NCBI GenBank assembly: GCA_017517745.1
Contig: JAFWYJ010000062.1
Span: forward strand, 1-64,000
DNA: 64,000 nt
Direction of reading: 5' to 3'
Source of the DNA: Clostridia bacterium
Lineage (GTDB): Bacteria; Bacillota; Clostridia; Oscillospirales; CAG-272
The translations under genes and the position numbers were made by a program. Under the pieces are notes generated by a model. That model saw nothing but the letters and a program-made list of their open reading frames with translations, ran no database searches and had not been told where the DNA came from. Below are positions 48,932 to 57,850 of this stretch, one piece after another; the first letter of the stretch is position 1, and the number at the start of each line of letters is the position of its first letter.

Positions 48932-50905
48932 TCATTCCAGCTCAAACGCGCCGGTATAGAGCTGATAATACTGTCCCTTTTGTTCGATGAGACGCTGATG
49001 ATCGCCGCGTTCGATGATGCGGCCGTGGTCAAGCACCATGATGACGTCGGAGTTTCGCACGGTGGAAAGTCTGTGTGCGATGACGAAGACCGTTCGTCCC
49101 TTCATCAGAGCGTCCATACCGCGCTGTACGATCGCCTCGGTACGCGTGTCGATCGAAGAGGTCGCCTCATCGAGGATCATCACGGGAGGATCGGCGACCG
49201 CTGCGCGCGCGATGGCGATCAGCTGACGCTGTCCTTGCGAAAGGTTCGCGCCATTATTGGAAAGCTCGGTCTCATAGCCCTTCGGCAAGCGCGAGATGAA
49301 ATCGTCGGCGCCCGCCAGCTTTGCCGCGCGGATGCATTCCTCGTCGGTCGCGTCAAGATTGCCGTATCGAATATTATCCATCACCGTGCCCGCGAAGAGA
49401 TTGGTCTCCTGCAAAACGATGCCCAAGGAACGGCGCAGATCGGATTTTCGGATCTTGTTGATGTTGATGCCGTCGTAACGGATCTTTCCGTCGGCGATGT
49501 CATAAAAACGGTTGATGAGATTGGTGATGGTGGTTTTTCCCGCGCCCGTCGCGCCGACGAAGGCAACCTTCTGTCCCGGCTCGGCATAGAGCGTCACGTC
49601 GTGAAGAACGGTCTTGCCTTCGGTGTAGGCAAAGTCGACCTCGGTCATGCGAACGTCTCCGCGCAAGGGCGTGTAGGTCACCGAGCCGTCCGCGCTGTGC
49701 GGATGCTTCCATGCCCACTTTCCGGTGTGTGTCTCGGATTCTCTGACCGTACCGTCGGGATCGATCTCGGCATTGACCAACGTCACGTAGCCGTCATCAA
49801 CCTCGGGGACCTGATCCATCAATTCAAAAATACGCTCTGCGCCCGCCATACCCATGACGATCGAGTTGACCTGCTGGGAGACCTGGTTGATGTTGCCCGT
49901 AAACTGCTTCGTCATCGACAAGAACGGCACGATGATATCGACACCGAATGCCAAGCCCGAAAGGCTGACGTTGGGAGTGTTTGTCACCAGGATCAAGCCG
50001 CCCACCATCGCGACGATGACGTACATGACGTTTCCGATGTTCATCAGAATCGGACCGAGCATGTTGGCATTCGCGTTGGCGCGATAGCTCTCCTGAAAAA
50101 GCCCCTCGTTGATCTTGTCAAAATCCTCGATGCTCTGCTTCTCGTGGCAGAAAACCTTGACGACCTTCTGTCCGTTCATCATCTCCTGCACGTAGCCCTC
50201 CAGTGAGGCAACCGACTTTTGCAAACGGAGAAAATATTTTGCCGAGCCGCCGCCGATCTTCTTGGTGACAAGGAACATAAACAGAACGCCGACCAGCAAA
50301 AGCAACGTCAGCCAGATGCTGTAATACAGCATGATGAAAAAGACGCTGAGCACGACGATCGAGGCACGGATCATCGTCGGAATCGACTGCGCCACGAGCT
50401 GACGCAGCGTGTCGATGTCATTGGTATAATAGCTCATGATGTCGCCGTGCTTGTGCGTGTCAAAATATTTGATCGGAAGATTTTGCATCCGCTCAAACAT
50501 CTCGCGGCGCATCTTGCACAAAAAGCCTTGGGTGATATACGCCGTCAGCTGAGTATCCAGCGTAATGGTAACGAGAGACACGGCATACATTCCCGCCAAA
50601 AAGAGGATGTGCGGCACGATCTCGGCACTTGCCATTCTCCACGCCTCAGCCATCGGAAGTTTCTGCTCGGCAGCGATGCTCTGCCAATTCTCGATCAGCT
50701 CGGTCACCTTTTGCAAAAAGACCGCGGGAATTGCCGATGCGATCGCCGTGAAAAGAATGCAGACCGCGGTCATCGGAACCAGGACGGGATAGAATTTGAT
50801 CAGCATTCCGAGCAGGCGCTTCAAAACGCGGGTCTTGAGCTTCGGGCGCCCATGCGGCGCGCCCATCGGGGCTCCCTGCGGTGCCGCTTTATTCTGCTTC
50901 TTCAT
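48932..50905 (-). CDS. ABC exporter half-transporter (fused permease-ATPase), subunit 2
   Basis: 657-residue membrane-spanning plus ATPase protein. About six helices (30-330) precede a nucleotide-binding domain with Walker A VGATGAGKTTITN near 450, the signature NLSQGQRQLIAIARA near 550, Walker B VMILDEATSSID near 573 and switch His IAHRLST. A Gly/Pro-rich N-terminal tail and a ~45-residue insertion before the ATPase domain (WKHPHSADGSVTY region) are unusual. GGAGGTGA lies 5 nt before the ATG at 50905. It overlaps the end of the upstream half-transporter by 17 nt, so the two likely form a heterodimer. The divergent TetR protein suggests an inducible drug or lipid exporter. It ends next to repeat R3-A. 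Confidence 0.9.
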   Translation of the reverse strand: MKKQNKAAPQGAPMGAPHGRPKLKTRVLKRLLGMLIKFYPVLVPMTAVCILFTAIASAIPAVFLQKVTELIENWQSIAAEQKLPMAEAWRMASAEIVPHILFLAGMYAVSLVTITLDTQLTAYITQGFLCKMRREMFERMQNLPIKYFDTHKHGDIMSYYTNDIDTLRQLVAQSIPTMIRASIVVLSVFFIMLYYSIWLTLLLLVGVLFMFLVTKKIGGGSAKYFLRLQKSVASLEGYVQEMMNGQKVVKVFCHEKQSIEDFDKINEGLFQESYRANANANMLGPILMNIGNVMYVIVAMVGGLILVTNTPNVSLSGLAFGVDIIVPFLSMTKQFTGNINQVSQQVNSIVMGMAGAERIFELMDQVPEVDDGYVTLVNAEIDPDGTVRESETHTGKWAWKHPHSADGSVTYTPLRGDVRMTEVDFAYTEGKTVLHDVTLYAEPGQKVAFVGATGAGKTTITNLINRFYDIADGKIRYDGININKIRKSDLRRSLGIVLQETNLFAGTVMDNIRYGNLDATDEECIRAAKLAGADDFISRLPKGYETELSNNGANLSQGQRQLIAIARAAVADPPVMILDEATSSIDTRTEAIVQRGMDALMKGRTVFVIAHRLSTVRNSDVIMVLDHGRIIERGDHQRLIEQKGQYYQLYTGAFELE

Positions 50906-52634
50906 CGCCGTCACCTCCGTTCGTTTGCTGTTCAAAGACCTCACGGTAGATCTCGCTCGTTTGGAGCAGCTCCTCGTGCTTGCCCATATCGGTGATCCGT
51001 CCGTTGTCCATCACAAGGATCAGATCGGCATCCTGCACCGAGGAAATTCTTTGCGCGATGATGATCTTCGTGGTCTCGGGAATATACGACCAAAAGCCCT
51101 CGCGGATCATGGCGTCGGTCTTGGTATCGACGGCACTGGTCGAGTCGTCGAGAATCAGAATCTTCGGCTTTTTCAACAGTGCGCGCGCAATGCACAGACG
51201 CTGCTTCTGTCCGCCCGAGACGTTGGTTCCGCCCTGCTCGATGAAGGTGTCGTAGCCCTCCGGGAACGACATGACGAAATCATCCGCCTGCGCAAGCCGA
51301 CACGCCTCGCGGATCTCCTCGTCGGTCGCGTCGGGTTTTCCCCATTGCAAATTCTCTCGGATGGTGCCCGCAAACAAGAGATTCTTCTGCAAAACCATTG
51401 CCACCGAGTCGCGCAGAACGTCGATCCGATAATTTCGCACGTCAACGCCGCCAACCTTGACACAGCCCTCGGTCGCGTCGTAAAGGCGCGGGATGAGCTG
51501 CACAAGCGAGGATTTACTGGAACCGGTTCCGCCGATGATACCGACGGTCATGCCCGACTTGACGTGCAGATCAATGTCTGCCAGCGCGAATTTCTTCGCA
51601 CTTTCGGAATATTTGAAGCTGACGCCATCGAAATCGATCGAGCCGTCCGCGACTGCGGTCACGGGATCGGCGGGAGACGTCATCGACGGCTCCTCCCGCA
51701 AAACCTCCATGATGCGCTTCGCCGATTCGGTGGACATCGTGATCATCACGTAGATCATCGAAAGCATCATCAAGGACATCAGAATCGCCATGCCGTAGTT
51801 GAGCATCGCCGAAATGTGTCCGACGTCGATCTCGGCAGTGGTGATCGCCAATTTCGAGCCCATGAACAGGATGAACACCATGTTGACGTACATACAAATC
51901 TGCATCAAGGGTGTGTTCAGTGCCACGATGCGCTCGGCCTTGGTGAAGTCGCCGCGGATCTCTTCCGCGCTCTTTCCGAACTTTTTCTTTTCGTAATCTT
52001 CACGGGAAAAGCCCTTGACCACACGCATACCGCGCACGTTCTCCTCGATCGACTCGTTGAGACGGTCATATTTTTTGAACACCGCGCGGAAAGCGGGCAT
52101 CGCGTAGCGTCCAATCATGATCAAGCCAAACGCCAGCACGGGAATGACCACCACAAAGGACATGGCCAGCAAGCCTCCCATACGAAACGCCATGATGATC
52201 GAAAAGATCAGCATCAGCGGGCTTCGGATGGCGGTTCGAATGATCATCATAAACGACATCTGCACGTTTGCGACGTCGGTGGTCAAGCGGGTAACCAGAG
52301 ACGAGGTCGAGAACTTGTCGATGTTTTGGAACGAGTAGGTCTGCACCTTCTCAAACAGGTCCTTCCTCAGGTTCTTGGAAAATCCCGAGGATGCCTTCGC
52401 GCAGGTAAAGCCCGCGATTCCGCCGAAGCAAAGCGACAGGATCGCCATGACGATCAGCAGAACACCGGTTTTGACGATCACGGACATGTCGGCGCCGCTT
52501 TTGATGCTGTTGATCAGGTTGGCGGTGACGAACGGGATCAGCGTCTCAATGACGGCTTCTCCCACGATGAAAAGCAACGTCAGAATCACGTACTTTTTGT
52601 ACTCTCGGACGCATTTTGCAAGTCTTTTCAACAT
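50889..52634 (-). CDS. ABC exporter half-transporter (fused permease-ATPase), subunit 1
   Basis: 581-residue type-IV exporter half with six helices (15-310) and an ATPase domain: Walker A IGGTGSSKSSLVQ near 370 (the usual Gly before Lys is Ser), signature NVSGGQKQRLCIARA near 470 and Walker B ILILDDSTSAVD near 493. After Walker B it has Asp where exporters usually have the catalytic Glu, while its partner has Glu (DEATS). This asymmetry is typical of heterodimeric exporters with one degenerate site. GAAGGAG precedes the ATG at 52634. The promoter is at 52702-52730. Confidence 0.9.
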   Translation of the reverse strand: MLKRLAKCVREYKKYVILTLLFIVGEAVIETLIPFVTANLINSIKSGADMSVIVKTGVLLIVMAILSLCFGGIAGFTCAKASSGFSKNLRKDLFEKVQTYSFQNIDKFSTSSLVTRLTTDVANVQMSFMMIIRTAIRSPLMLIFSIIMAFRMGGLLAMSFVVVIPVLAFGLIMIGRYAMPAFRAVFKKYDRLNESIEENVRGMRVVKGFSREDYEKKKFGKSAEEIRGDFTKAERIVALNTPLMQICMYVNMVFILFMGSKLAITTAEIDVGHISAMLNYGMAILMSLMMLSMIYVMITMSTESAKRIMEVLREEPSMTSPADPVTAVADGSIDFDGVSFKYSESAKKFALADIDLHVKSGMTVGIIGGTGSSKSSLVQLIPRLYDATEGCVKVGGVDVRNYRIDVLRDSVAMVLQKNLLFAGTIRENLQWGKPDATDEEIREACRLAQADDFVMSFPEGYDTFIEQGGTNVSGGQKQRLCIARALLKKPKILILDDSTSAVDTKTDAMIREGFWSYIPETTKIIIAQRISSVQDADLILVMDNGRITDMGKHEELLQTSEIYREVFEQQTNGGDGDEEAE

Positions 52635-52701
52635 AAAATCTCCTTCAAAACTTCCTTTCCATTGATATTTGCTTATATATCGCATAAAATTACATTATAA
52701 T

Positions 52702-52730
52702 ATTTTATCATAAAGGATGGTAATTGTCAA
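52702..52730 (-). promoter_or_regulatory. promoter of the ABC exporter operon
   Basis: Minus strand: consensus -35 TTGACA (52725-52730), 17 bp spacer ending TGA, -10 TAAAAT (52702-52707). The remainder of the divergent spacer (52731-52866) is AT-rich without other clear signals. Confidence 0.8.
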
Positions 52731-52866
52731 TCTGTAAAGATTCCGTTTTTTGTTTTCTCTGCCGACTTCGTTTTGTCAAATTCGTCACAATCAATTAGTT
52801 GCGCCAATTAAGCAATGAATCATTTGAACATATTTTGAATGAAATGTTAACATTAGAAGAATGCAA

Positions 52867-52895
52867 TTGACAATCGATGAAAAATGTGATATAAT
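52867..52895 (+). promoter_or_regulatory. promoter of the TetR regulator gene
   Basis: Plus strand: consensus -35 TTGACA (52867-52872), 17 bp spacer ending TGA, -10 TATAAT (52890-52895). Confidence 0.85.
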
Positions 52896-52896
52896 T

Positions 52897-52915
52897 TCAG
52901 CACAACCTGTGCTGA
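52897..52915. promoter_or_regulatory. palindromic operator candidate at the tetR start site
   Basis: TCAGCACA-ACC-TGTGCTGA, 8 bp arms with a 3 nt centre, immediately downstream of the -10. Position and symmetry fit autorepression by the TetR protein. A run ATTTTTTT follows, so in RNA it could also act as an early terminator. No second copy is seen at the exporter promoter. Confidence 0.55.
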
Positions 52916-52937
52916 ATTTTTTTGGAGGAGGTTTTCA

Positions 52938-53513
52938 TTGGAACAACAAACCGCGCTGATTCGTGACGCCATGTCCGAAAAAATCGTGGAAACCGCGGGC
53001 GAGATCGTCACCGCAGACGGCGTGCACAGCCTGACCGTGAGTCGGATCCTGCGAATCCTCGGCATCACCAACCGCGTTTTCTACAATCGCTTTCACAATC
53101 TCGACGAGGTGCTTTCGGCGGTCTATTGCAACACCGCGCTGAAGGTGCGGGAAAGCATATCCTCGGACAACGTGGAAGAAACCGATTTTTTCGAGCACGT
53201 GCTGGACATCGTCACAAAAACCCTGATCGCATCCTATGACACCAAAATGCGATTTACACAATACGTCTTTGAAAACGACTCGCAATCAGAGAGCAACTTC
53301 GAGTGGTGGACGGCAGAAATCAAACGCCTGATCGACTACGCGAAGGAAAAGCGTCTGATCAAAAACGTCGATTCGGAAAGCATGAGCTATTCGATCTGGT
53401 GCTTTTGCCGCGGCTTTAACGCGGACGCCGTCGGACGCAACATCCCGCGAGAGGAAGCGATCAAACGCTTTCAATACAGCTTTGGGATTCTCTTGGACGG
53501 CATGAAAATATAA
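52938..53513 (+). CDS. TetR/AcrR-family transcriptional regulator
   Basis: 191 residues. The N-terminal helix-turn-helix (KIVETAGEIVTADGVHSLTVSRILRILGITNRVFYNRF, in pieces across residues 14-52) is standard for TetR, and the C-terminal helical domain senses an unknown ligand. It starts with TTG at 52938 behind GGAGGAGG. It is divergent from the ABC exporter pair and most likely represses it. A palindrome at 52897-52915 overlaps its own transcription start. Confidence 0.9.
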   Translation: MEQQTALIRDAMSEKIVETAGEIVTADGVHSLTVSRILRILGITNRVFYNRFHNLDEVLSAVYCNTALKVRESISSDNVEETDFFEHVLDIVTKTLIASYDTKMRFTQYVFENDSQSESNFEWWTAEIKRLIDYAKEKRLIKNVDSESMSYSIWCFCRGFNADAVGRNIPREEAIKRFQYSFGILLDGMKI

Positions 53514-53627
53514 CATTGAAAAAAACAAATCATTCGACACACCTCCGCGGCGCGTATGTTCGACCGCAGTTTTGCAAATACTGACGCCATACGGAGGAAT
53601 CCGATCAGAAAGGAACGAACGATCTTT

Positions 53628-55325
53628 ATGAAAAATGAGATTTTACACGAAAAAACAGAATTCGCCAACGTGCGCGAGCTTGTAGAATGGGCTGCCGAGA
53701 CTTATGGCGAGAAAAACGCGTATTCCTTCCGCCGCAATCCGCATGACACCGATGCGGTGCAAATCAGCTTTGCACAGTTCCGTGATGACGTGCGTGCTCT
53801 GGCGAGTGAGTTCCACGCGCGCGGCTGGGCAGGAAAGCACATCGCTCTCATCGGCAAAATGTCCTACGATTGGGCGCTGTCCTACTTTGCCGCGCTCGCA
53901 ACCGGCTCGGTTCTGATCCCTCTGGATCGCGATTGGACGGCTGAAGATCTCACCGATACCATCGGAAAGGCAAATGCCGATCTGCTCTTCTGCGATGAGG
54001 ATATTTCGGAAAAGGCAACCGCCATCGCCAATGCGATCAGCTTCATGGCTCCCCCCGTCCTCCTTTCGTCAAAGAAGGAAGCAAGTACGCTCATCACCCT
54101 GGTCCGCAAGGGTTATACCAAATTGGAGGCACAAGCCGAGGCCTATTTCAACACCTATATCAATCCCTCGAAAATGTCGCTGCTGGTCTTCACTTCGGGA
54201 ACCACCGGCAAGGGCAAGGGCGTCATGCTCTCGCAAACCGCCATTCTTTCCTGCATGTCCTCGGTCACGCCCTATATCGACTTTTCCGAGAAAACGCTCG
54301 GCGTTCTTCCTCCGCATCACACCTACGGCTCCACCGTCATGCTCATCGGCCACCTCAGCATCGGTTCGGAGATCTATATTTCGGGCGGTATCCGTTATAT
54401 CATGAAGGAACTCAAAGAGCAGCAGCCCGGACATCTGGTGCTGGTGCCGCTCTATCTCGAAACCTTCTACCGCAAGATTCTTGCCAACATCAAGGAGCAG
54501 GGCAAGCTTGATCTGGTGATGAACATGATCAAGGCAAGCAATGCGATGCGCAAGATCGGCATCGACATGCGCACCAAGCTCTTCAGCGCGATCCGCGCGG
54601 CGTTTGGCGGCAAGATCAAGATGATCATCTCGGGCGGTGCTCCCATCAACCCCGACATTCTCAAATTCTTTGACGCGATCGGCATCGCGACGCTCAACGG
54701 CTACGGCATCACCGAGTGCGCACCTCTCATCGCGGTCAACCGCAGTCTGCACGTGGTTCCCGGAAGCGTCGGAAGCATCATCGACATCGACACGGTCAAA
54801 ATCCGCGAGCCCAACGAGAACGGCGAAGGCGAAATCTGTGTCAAGGGTCCCAACGTCATGCTGGGCTATTACAACGACGAAGCCGCCACTGCCGCCGCGT
54901 TCGACAGAGAAGGCTACTTCCGCACGGGTGACTACGGCAAGCTTGGAAAAAACAACATTCTGTATATCACCGGTCGAAAGAAGAACCTCATCATTCTTTC
55001 CAACGGCAAAAACGTCTACCCCGAGGAGATCGAGAGCGTGCTGAACGCAACGCCCGGCGTGCTGGATATCATCGTCTACGAGGGTCAGAGCAAGCGCGGC
55101 ATGGAACACAACGCCATCGTTGCTGAAATCTATCCCGACCAGGAATATCTGGAAAAGAACAACATCACCGACGCGGAAGCGCATCTGAAGCCCTTCATCG
55201 ACGCCTATAACCGCACCGCAGTTCCCTACAAGAAGATCGGTGTCCTCAAGGTCCGCACCACCGAGTTCCCCAAGAACACGCTGAGAAAGATCCTGAGATT
55301 CAAGCTGGATACGACCATTGACTGA
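53628..55325 (+). CDS. AMP-forming long-chain acyl-CoA synthetase-like enzyme
   Basis: 565-residue ANL-superfamily adenylating enzyme. Motifs: P-loop LLVFTSGTTGKGKGVMLSQ near residue 186, LPPHHTYGS near 225, GYGITECAPLIAVN near 360, RTGDYGKLGKNN near 425 and GRKKNLIILSNGKNVYPEE near 445. The catalytic Lys appears in FPKNTLRKILR near the end. It activates a carboxylic acid, probably a fatty acid, to the CoA thioester. The ATG at 53628 follows AGAAAGGA at some distance; the start at 53556 has no site. It is followed 26 nt later by a glycosyltransferase, so the two may act in lipid-linked glycan synthesis, which is inference. Confidence 0.88.
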   Translation: MKNEILHEKTEFANVRELVEWAAETYGEKNAYSFRRNPHDTDAVQISFAQFRDDVRALASEFHARGWAGKHIALIGKMSYDWALSYFAALATGSVLIPLDRDWTAEDLTDTIGKANADLLFCDEDISEKATAIANAISFMAPPVLLSSKKEASTLITLVRKGYTKLEAQAEAYFNTYINPSKMSLLVFTSGTTGKGKGVMLSQTAILSCMSSVTPYIDFSEKTLGVLPPHHTYGSTVMLIGHLSIGSEIYISGGIRYIMKELKEQQPGHLVLVPLYLETFYRKILANIKEQGKLDLVMNMIKASNAMRKIGIDMRTKLFSAIRAAFGGKIKMIISGGAPINPDILKFFDAIGIATLNGYGITECAPLIAVNRSLHVVPGSVGSIIDIDTVKIREPNENGEGEICVKGPNVMLGYYNDEAATAAAFDREGYFRTGDYGKLGKNNILYITGRKKNLIILSNGKNVYPEEIESVLNATPGVLDIIVYEGQSKRGMEHNAIVAEIYPDQEYLEKNNITDAEAHLKPFIDAYNRTAVPYKKIGVLKVRTTEFPKNTLRKILRFKLDTTID

Positions 55326-55351
55326 TTTTTGATCTTGACCGGGAGGTTTTT

Positions 55352-56116
55352 ATGCCATTCGTCAGTATTATTATGCCCGCCTACAACGCGGAACGCACCG
55401 TGAAGGAATCGGTGCTGTCTGCCCTGAAACAGACCTATTCCGATTTTGAGCTGATCGTGATCGACGACGGCTCAAAAGACCGCACCCCGGAGATCCTTCG
55501 GGAGTTGGCGCAAAGCGACGCGCGCATCCGCGTGCTGCGCAATGATCCCAACGTCGGCGTTTCCCGTTCACGTAACCGCGGCATCGCCGAAGCCACGGGC
55601 GAGTGGGTCGCCTTTCTGGACAGCGACGATCTTTGGAGAGAGGATAAGCTGGAGAAACAGCTGAAGTTGATCGAGCAATATCCCGACGCCGCCCTGACCT
55701 ACACGGCATCGGCGTTCATTCTCAACGACGGCTCCCCCATGGGCTACGTCCTACCCGCCAAGGAACGGATCGGGCGCCGCGAGCTGTTGCGGCACAATCT
55801 GCTTTCCTGCTCCTCGGTCATGGCGCGCACCGATCTTTTGCGGGAGTGTCCCTTCCCAGGCGACCGCATCCACGAGGATTACTTCGTCTGGCTGACGTTG
55901 CTCAAAAAAATCCCTTATGCCTACGGCGTCAACGAGCCGCTCCTGATCTACCGACTCACGGAGAATTCGCGCTCTGGCAACGCGTGGAGATCCACCAAGA
56001 TGCTCTTCCGCACCTACCGTGCCGTGGGAATGAACCCCATTTCCGCCGCCCTCCACGTGCCACCGTATCTGCTCTACGTCATCAACAAAAAAAGGAAGCA
56101 AAAAGCTTCCAGATAA
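55352..56116 (+). CDS. family 2 glycosyltransferase
   Basis: 254-residue GT2 enzyme: VSIIMPAYNAERTVKESVLS at the N-terminus, VIDDGSKDRT near 35, ARNRG-like SRNRGIAEATGEWVAFLDSDD (in parts) near 72-90 with the DxD-type DSDD, and EDYFVWLTLL near 175. It lacks membrane helices except a weakly hydrophobic tail ending in a basic stretch KKRKQKASR. GGGAGG lies 6 nt before the ATG. It probably shares a transcript with the upstream acyl-CoA synthetase and is followed by a strong terminator. Donor and acceptor unknown. Confidence 0.9.
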   Translation: MPFVSIIMPAYNAERTVKESVLSALKQTYSDFELIVIDDGSKDRTPEILRELAQSDARIRVLRNDPNVGVSRSRNRGIAEATGEWVAFLDSDDLWREDKLEKQLKLIEQYPDAALTYTASAFILNDGSPMGYVLPAKERIGRRELLRHNLLSCSSVMARTDLLRECPFPGDRIHEDYFVWLTLLKKIPYAYGVNEPLLIYRLTENSRSGNAWRSTKMLFRTYRAVGMNPISAALHVPPYLLYVINKKRKQKASR

Positions 56117-56134
56117 TACCCAAAAACGAAAAAA

Positions 56135-56176
56135 CAAAACAGGACAGAGAATTTTGAAGTTCTCTGTCCTGTTTTT
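56135..56176. terminator. terminator after the glycosyltransferase gene
   Basis: ACAGGACAGAGAA (56139-56151) paired with TTCTCTGTCCTGT (56160-56172) around TTTTGAAG, followed by TTTT. A-rich sequence before it allows activity for the convergent minus-strand gene as well. Confidence 0.88.
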
Positions 56177-56232
56177 ATGCGCAGAAAGTATGCCGCTTTG
56201 TTGCAAGCACCCCTTCTCTGCCTTTTTTGTTG

Positions 56233-56925
56233 TTATTGTTCCAAGGAATAGAAGTACAGCTGCCCGTCTGCATGCTTGGCAAAGGTGGCGATATAAGTTT
56301 GGGAGAGGCTCTCTCCGTCCGACAGACGGAAGAGCATGCGATAGGTGTTCGCGGTCTGCTCGATCTGCTCCGCCACAACCGTCACACCCGATCTCCACGC
56401 TTGCAACGGAGCCGTGTAAACGCGCTCGGACGAAACGTAGGCAAAAACCGCTCCGTTCTTGTGCCGAACGCTCGTTGCTCCGAAATAGCGGTTGGCGGCG
56501 CGCTCGAAATCCTCGGCAGGGATCGCCGTGGAAAGATCACCGGCAATTGCACCGGACGAGATTGACAGAGAATGGCGGTTGCCCGTATAAAGCAAATAAT
56601 TGTCGCGCAAGAGCGCATTCAGCAGTGCATCGCGATAGACCGTCACCGCCTGCGACGGAGTCCGAAAGGTTTTGAGACGGAGGCTGTTGGCGGTCAAGTC
56701 TCCCACCATCTCGCAAAGCGAGTCGGCAAGAGGACCGTCGATCGGCAACGTCGATTCGATGCGCTCGGAGCCGTAGTTTGAAACGTCGACACCCAGCACG
56801 CCGCGCACCCACAAAGGATTCGCGCCCGCCACGCAAGACACAAAAAACACGGCACTCAAGAGCAAAAGCAACAAAAGCATTCCCTTGTTGACACGCCGCT
56901 TGCATCTGTATCCGCGATTTTTCAC
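56233..56925 (-). CDS. probable lipoprotein, unknown function
   Basis: 230 residues. The N-terminus is basic (KNRGYRCKRRVNKG) then strongly hydrophobic (MLLLLLLLSAVFFVSC), and the Cys at about 31 could be a lipobox, though the -3 residue is Phe. The rest is a soluble alpha/beta domain with an early RGVLGVDVSNYGSERIESTLP and a Tyr-rich end; the family is not recognised. It starts with GTG at 56925 behind GGGAG, and the promoter at 56960-56988 supports this start. Its expression is independent of neighbours. A surface-exposed role is inferred only from the signal. Confidence 0.65.
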   Translation of the reverse strand: MKNRGYRCKRRVNKGMLLLLLLLSAVFFVSCVAGANPLWVRGVLGVDVSNYGSERIESTLPIDGPLADSLCEMVGDLTANSLRLKTFRTPSQAVTVYRDALLNALLRDNYLLYTGNRHSLSISSGAIAGDLSTAIPAEDFERAANRYFGATSVRHKNGAVFAYVSSERVYTAPLQAWRSGVTVVAEQIEQTANTYRMLFRLSDGESLSQTYIATFAKHADGQLYFYSLEQ

Positions 56926-56959
56926 GTCACCATCTCCCTTCCAAAAATCTCCATCTTAT

Positions 56960-56988
56960 ATTTTATCAGATCCGCAATCTTTTGTCAA
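56960..56988 (-). promoter_or_regulatory. promoter of the 56233-56925 gene
   Basis: Minus strand: consensus -35 TTGACA (56983-56988), 17 bp spacer ending TGA, -10 TAAAAT (56960-56965). Confidence 0.82.
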
Positions 56989-57079
56989 TAGAATAACAGA
57001 CATTTTTTTACAATATCTTGTATTTTTATTGATTTCACAACCACAAGATATTCGATTTTGTCGTAGGTTTTTTTGATTT

Positions 57080-57105
57080 TGTCATATGCGACGTGACATA
57101 TGACA
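57080..57105. terminator. hairpin after the ferritin-like gene
   Basis: TGTCATATG paired with CATATGACA around CGACGTGA. It has a T-run (TTTTT) on the plus strand only, but sits 30 nt beyond the end of a minus-strand gene. Terminator function on the minus strand is therefore uncertain. Confidence 0.5.
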
Positions 57106-57135
57106 TTTTTAATTAAATTTTACAATTCTTTTCCG

Positions 57136-57648
57136 TTAAAAATCCCCCTTCTGTTCTCGGCAAAGAGCCTCGACGTGACGATGCTCATCGCTCAGCAAAT
57201 GCGCCAGTACCGAGCGCACCACGCGGTCCTGTGTTCTGCCCATCAAGGTCTGATAGCGGTCAATTCCGCGCCGTTCCTCGCGGATCGAATCGGCGTACAG
57301 AGCCGCTCGCCCCCGAGACTCCCTCTTGATGCCGCTCCTGCCATCACGCTCGATCCCCTGCACGCGCATATTTGCCTGAATCACAGGATTGCCGCCCAGT
57401 GCCAAAATCAGCTCCCCCAACATCCGAAAATGCAACATCTCCTCTTTGGCAAGCCGTTCAAACAGCGCGGCGGCATCCGGCTCTCGGCGCGCCCAAAGGA
57501 GCGAACGATAGGTATATGCCGCCACCGCGCCCAATTCCTCCATATAGCTTTCCTCCAACGCCGCCGCAAAGCGAAGATCCCGGGCAACACACCCCTCAAG
57601 CGTCGGATAAAACGCGGGAAAACCTCTTCCCTCCAAATCCTTTTCCAT
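57136..57648 (-). CDS. ferritin-like/rubrerythrin-type di-iron protein
   Basis: 170 residues forming a four-helix bundle with the di-iron ligand pattern: EELGAVAAYTYRSLL near residue 37, KEEMLHFRMLGELI near 68, ADSIREERRGIDRY near 118 and LLSDEHRHVEALC near 150. Such proteins reduce peroxide or store iron in anaerobes. It lacks the rubredoxin domain of classical rubrerythrin. AGGAGAATGGG lies before the ATG at 57648. It is monocistronic; I found no convincing promoter in 57649-57741. Confidence 0.82.
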   Translation of the reverse strand: MEKDLEGRGFPAFYPTLEGCVARDLRFAAALEESYMEELGAVAAYTYRSLLWARREPDAAALFERLAKEEMLHFRMLGELILALGGNPVIQANMRVQGIERDGRSGIKRESRGRAALYADSIREERRGIDRYQTLMGRTQDRVVRSVLAHLLSDEHRHVEALCREQKGDF

Positions 57649-57741
57649 CCCATTCTCCTTTCCTTCACAAAGATCTCTCTGCGCAAAAACGCATCTTGAT
57701 TCAGTTTATGCAAATGAAAGCAAAAACGTGACACAAAGGGC

Positions 57742-57770
57742 TTTACAAAAACATGGTTTTATGGTATAAT
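57742..57770 (+). promoter_or_regulatory. promoter of the zinc-ribbon membrane protein
   Basis: Plus strand: -35 TTTACA (57742-57747), 17 bp spacer ending TGG, -10 TATAAT (57765-57770). A second TATAAT lies at 57799-57804, in GATATAATAAAT. Confidence 0.75.
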
Positions 57771-57850
57771 AAAAGCAATTCATGCGTTGCATTATGATAT
57801 AATAAATAAAACGCTTTCCCGGAAAATCCGATGAAAGGAGGAACGTCGCA

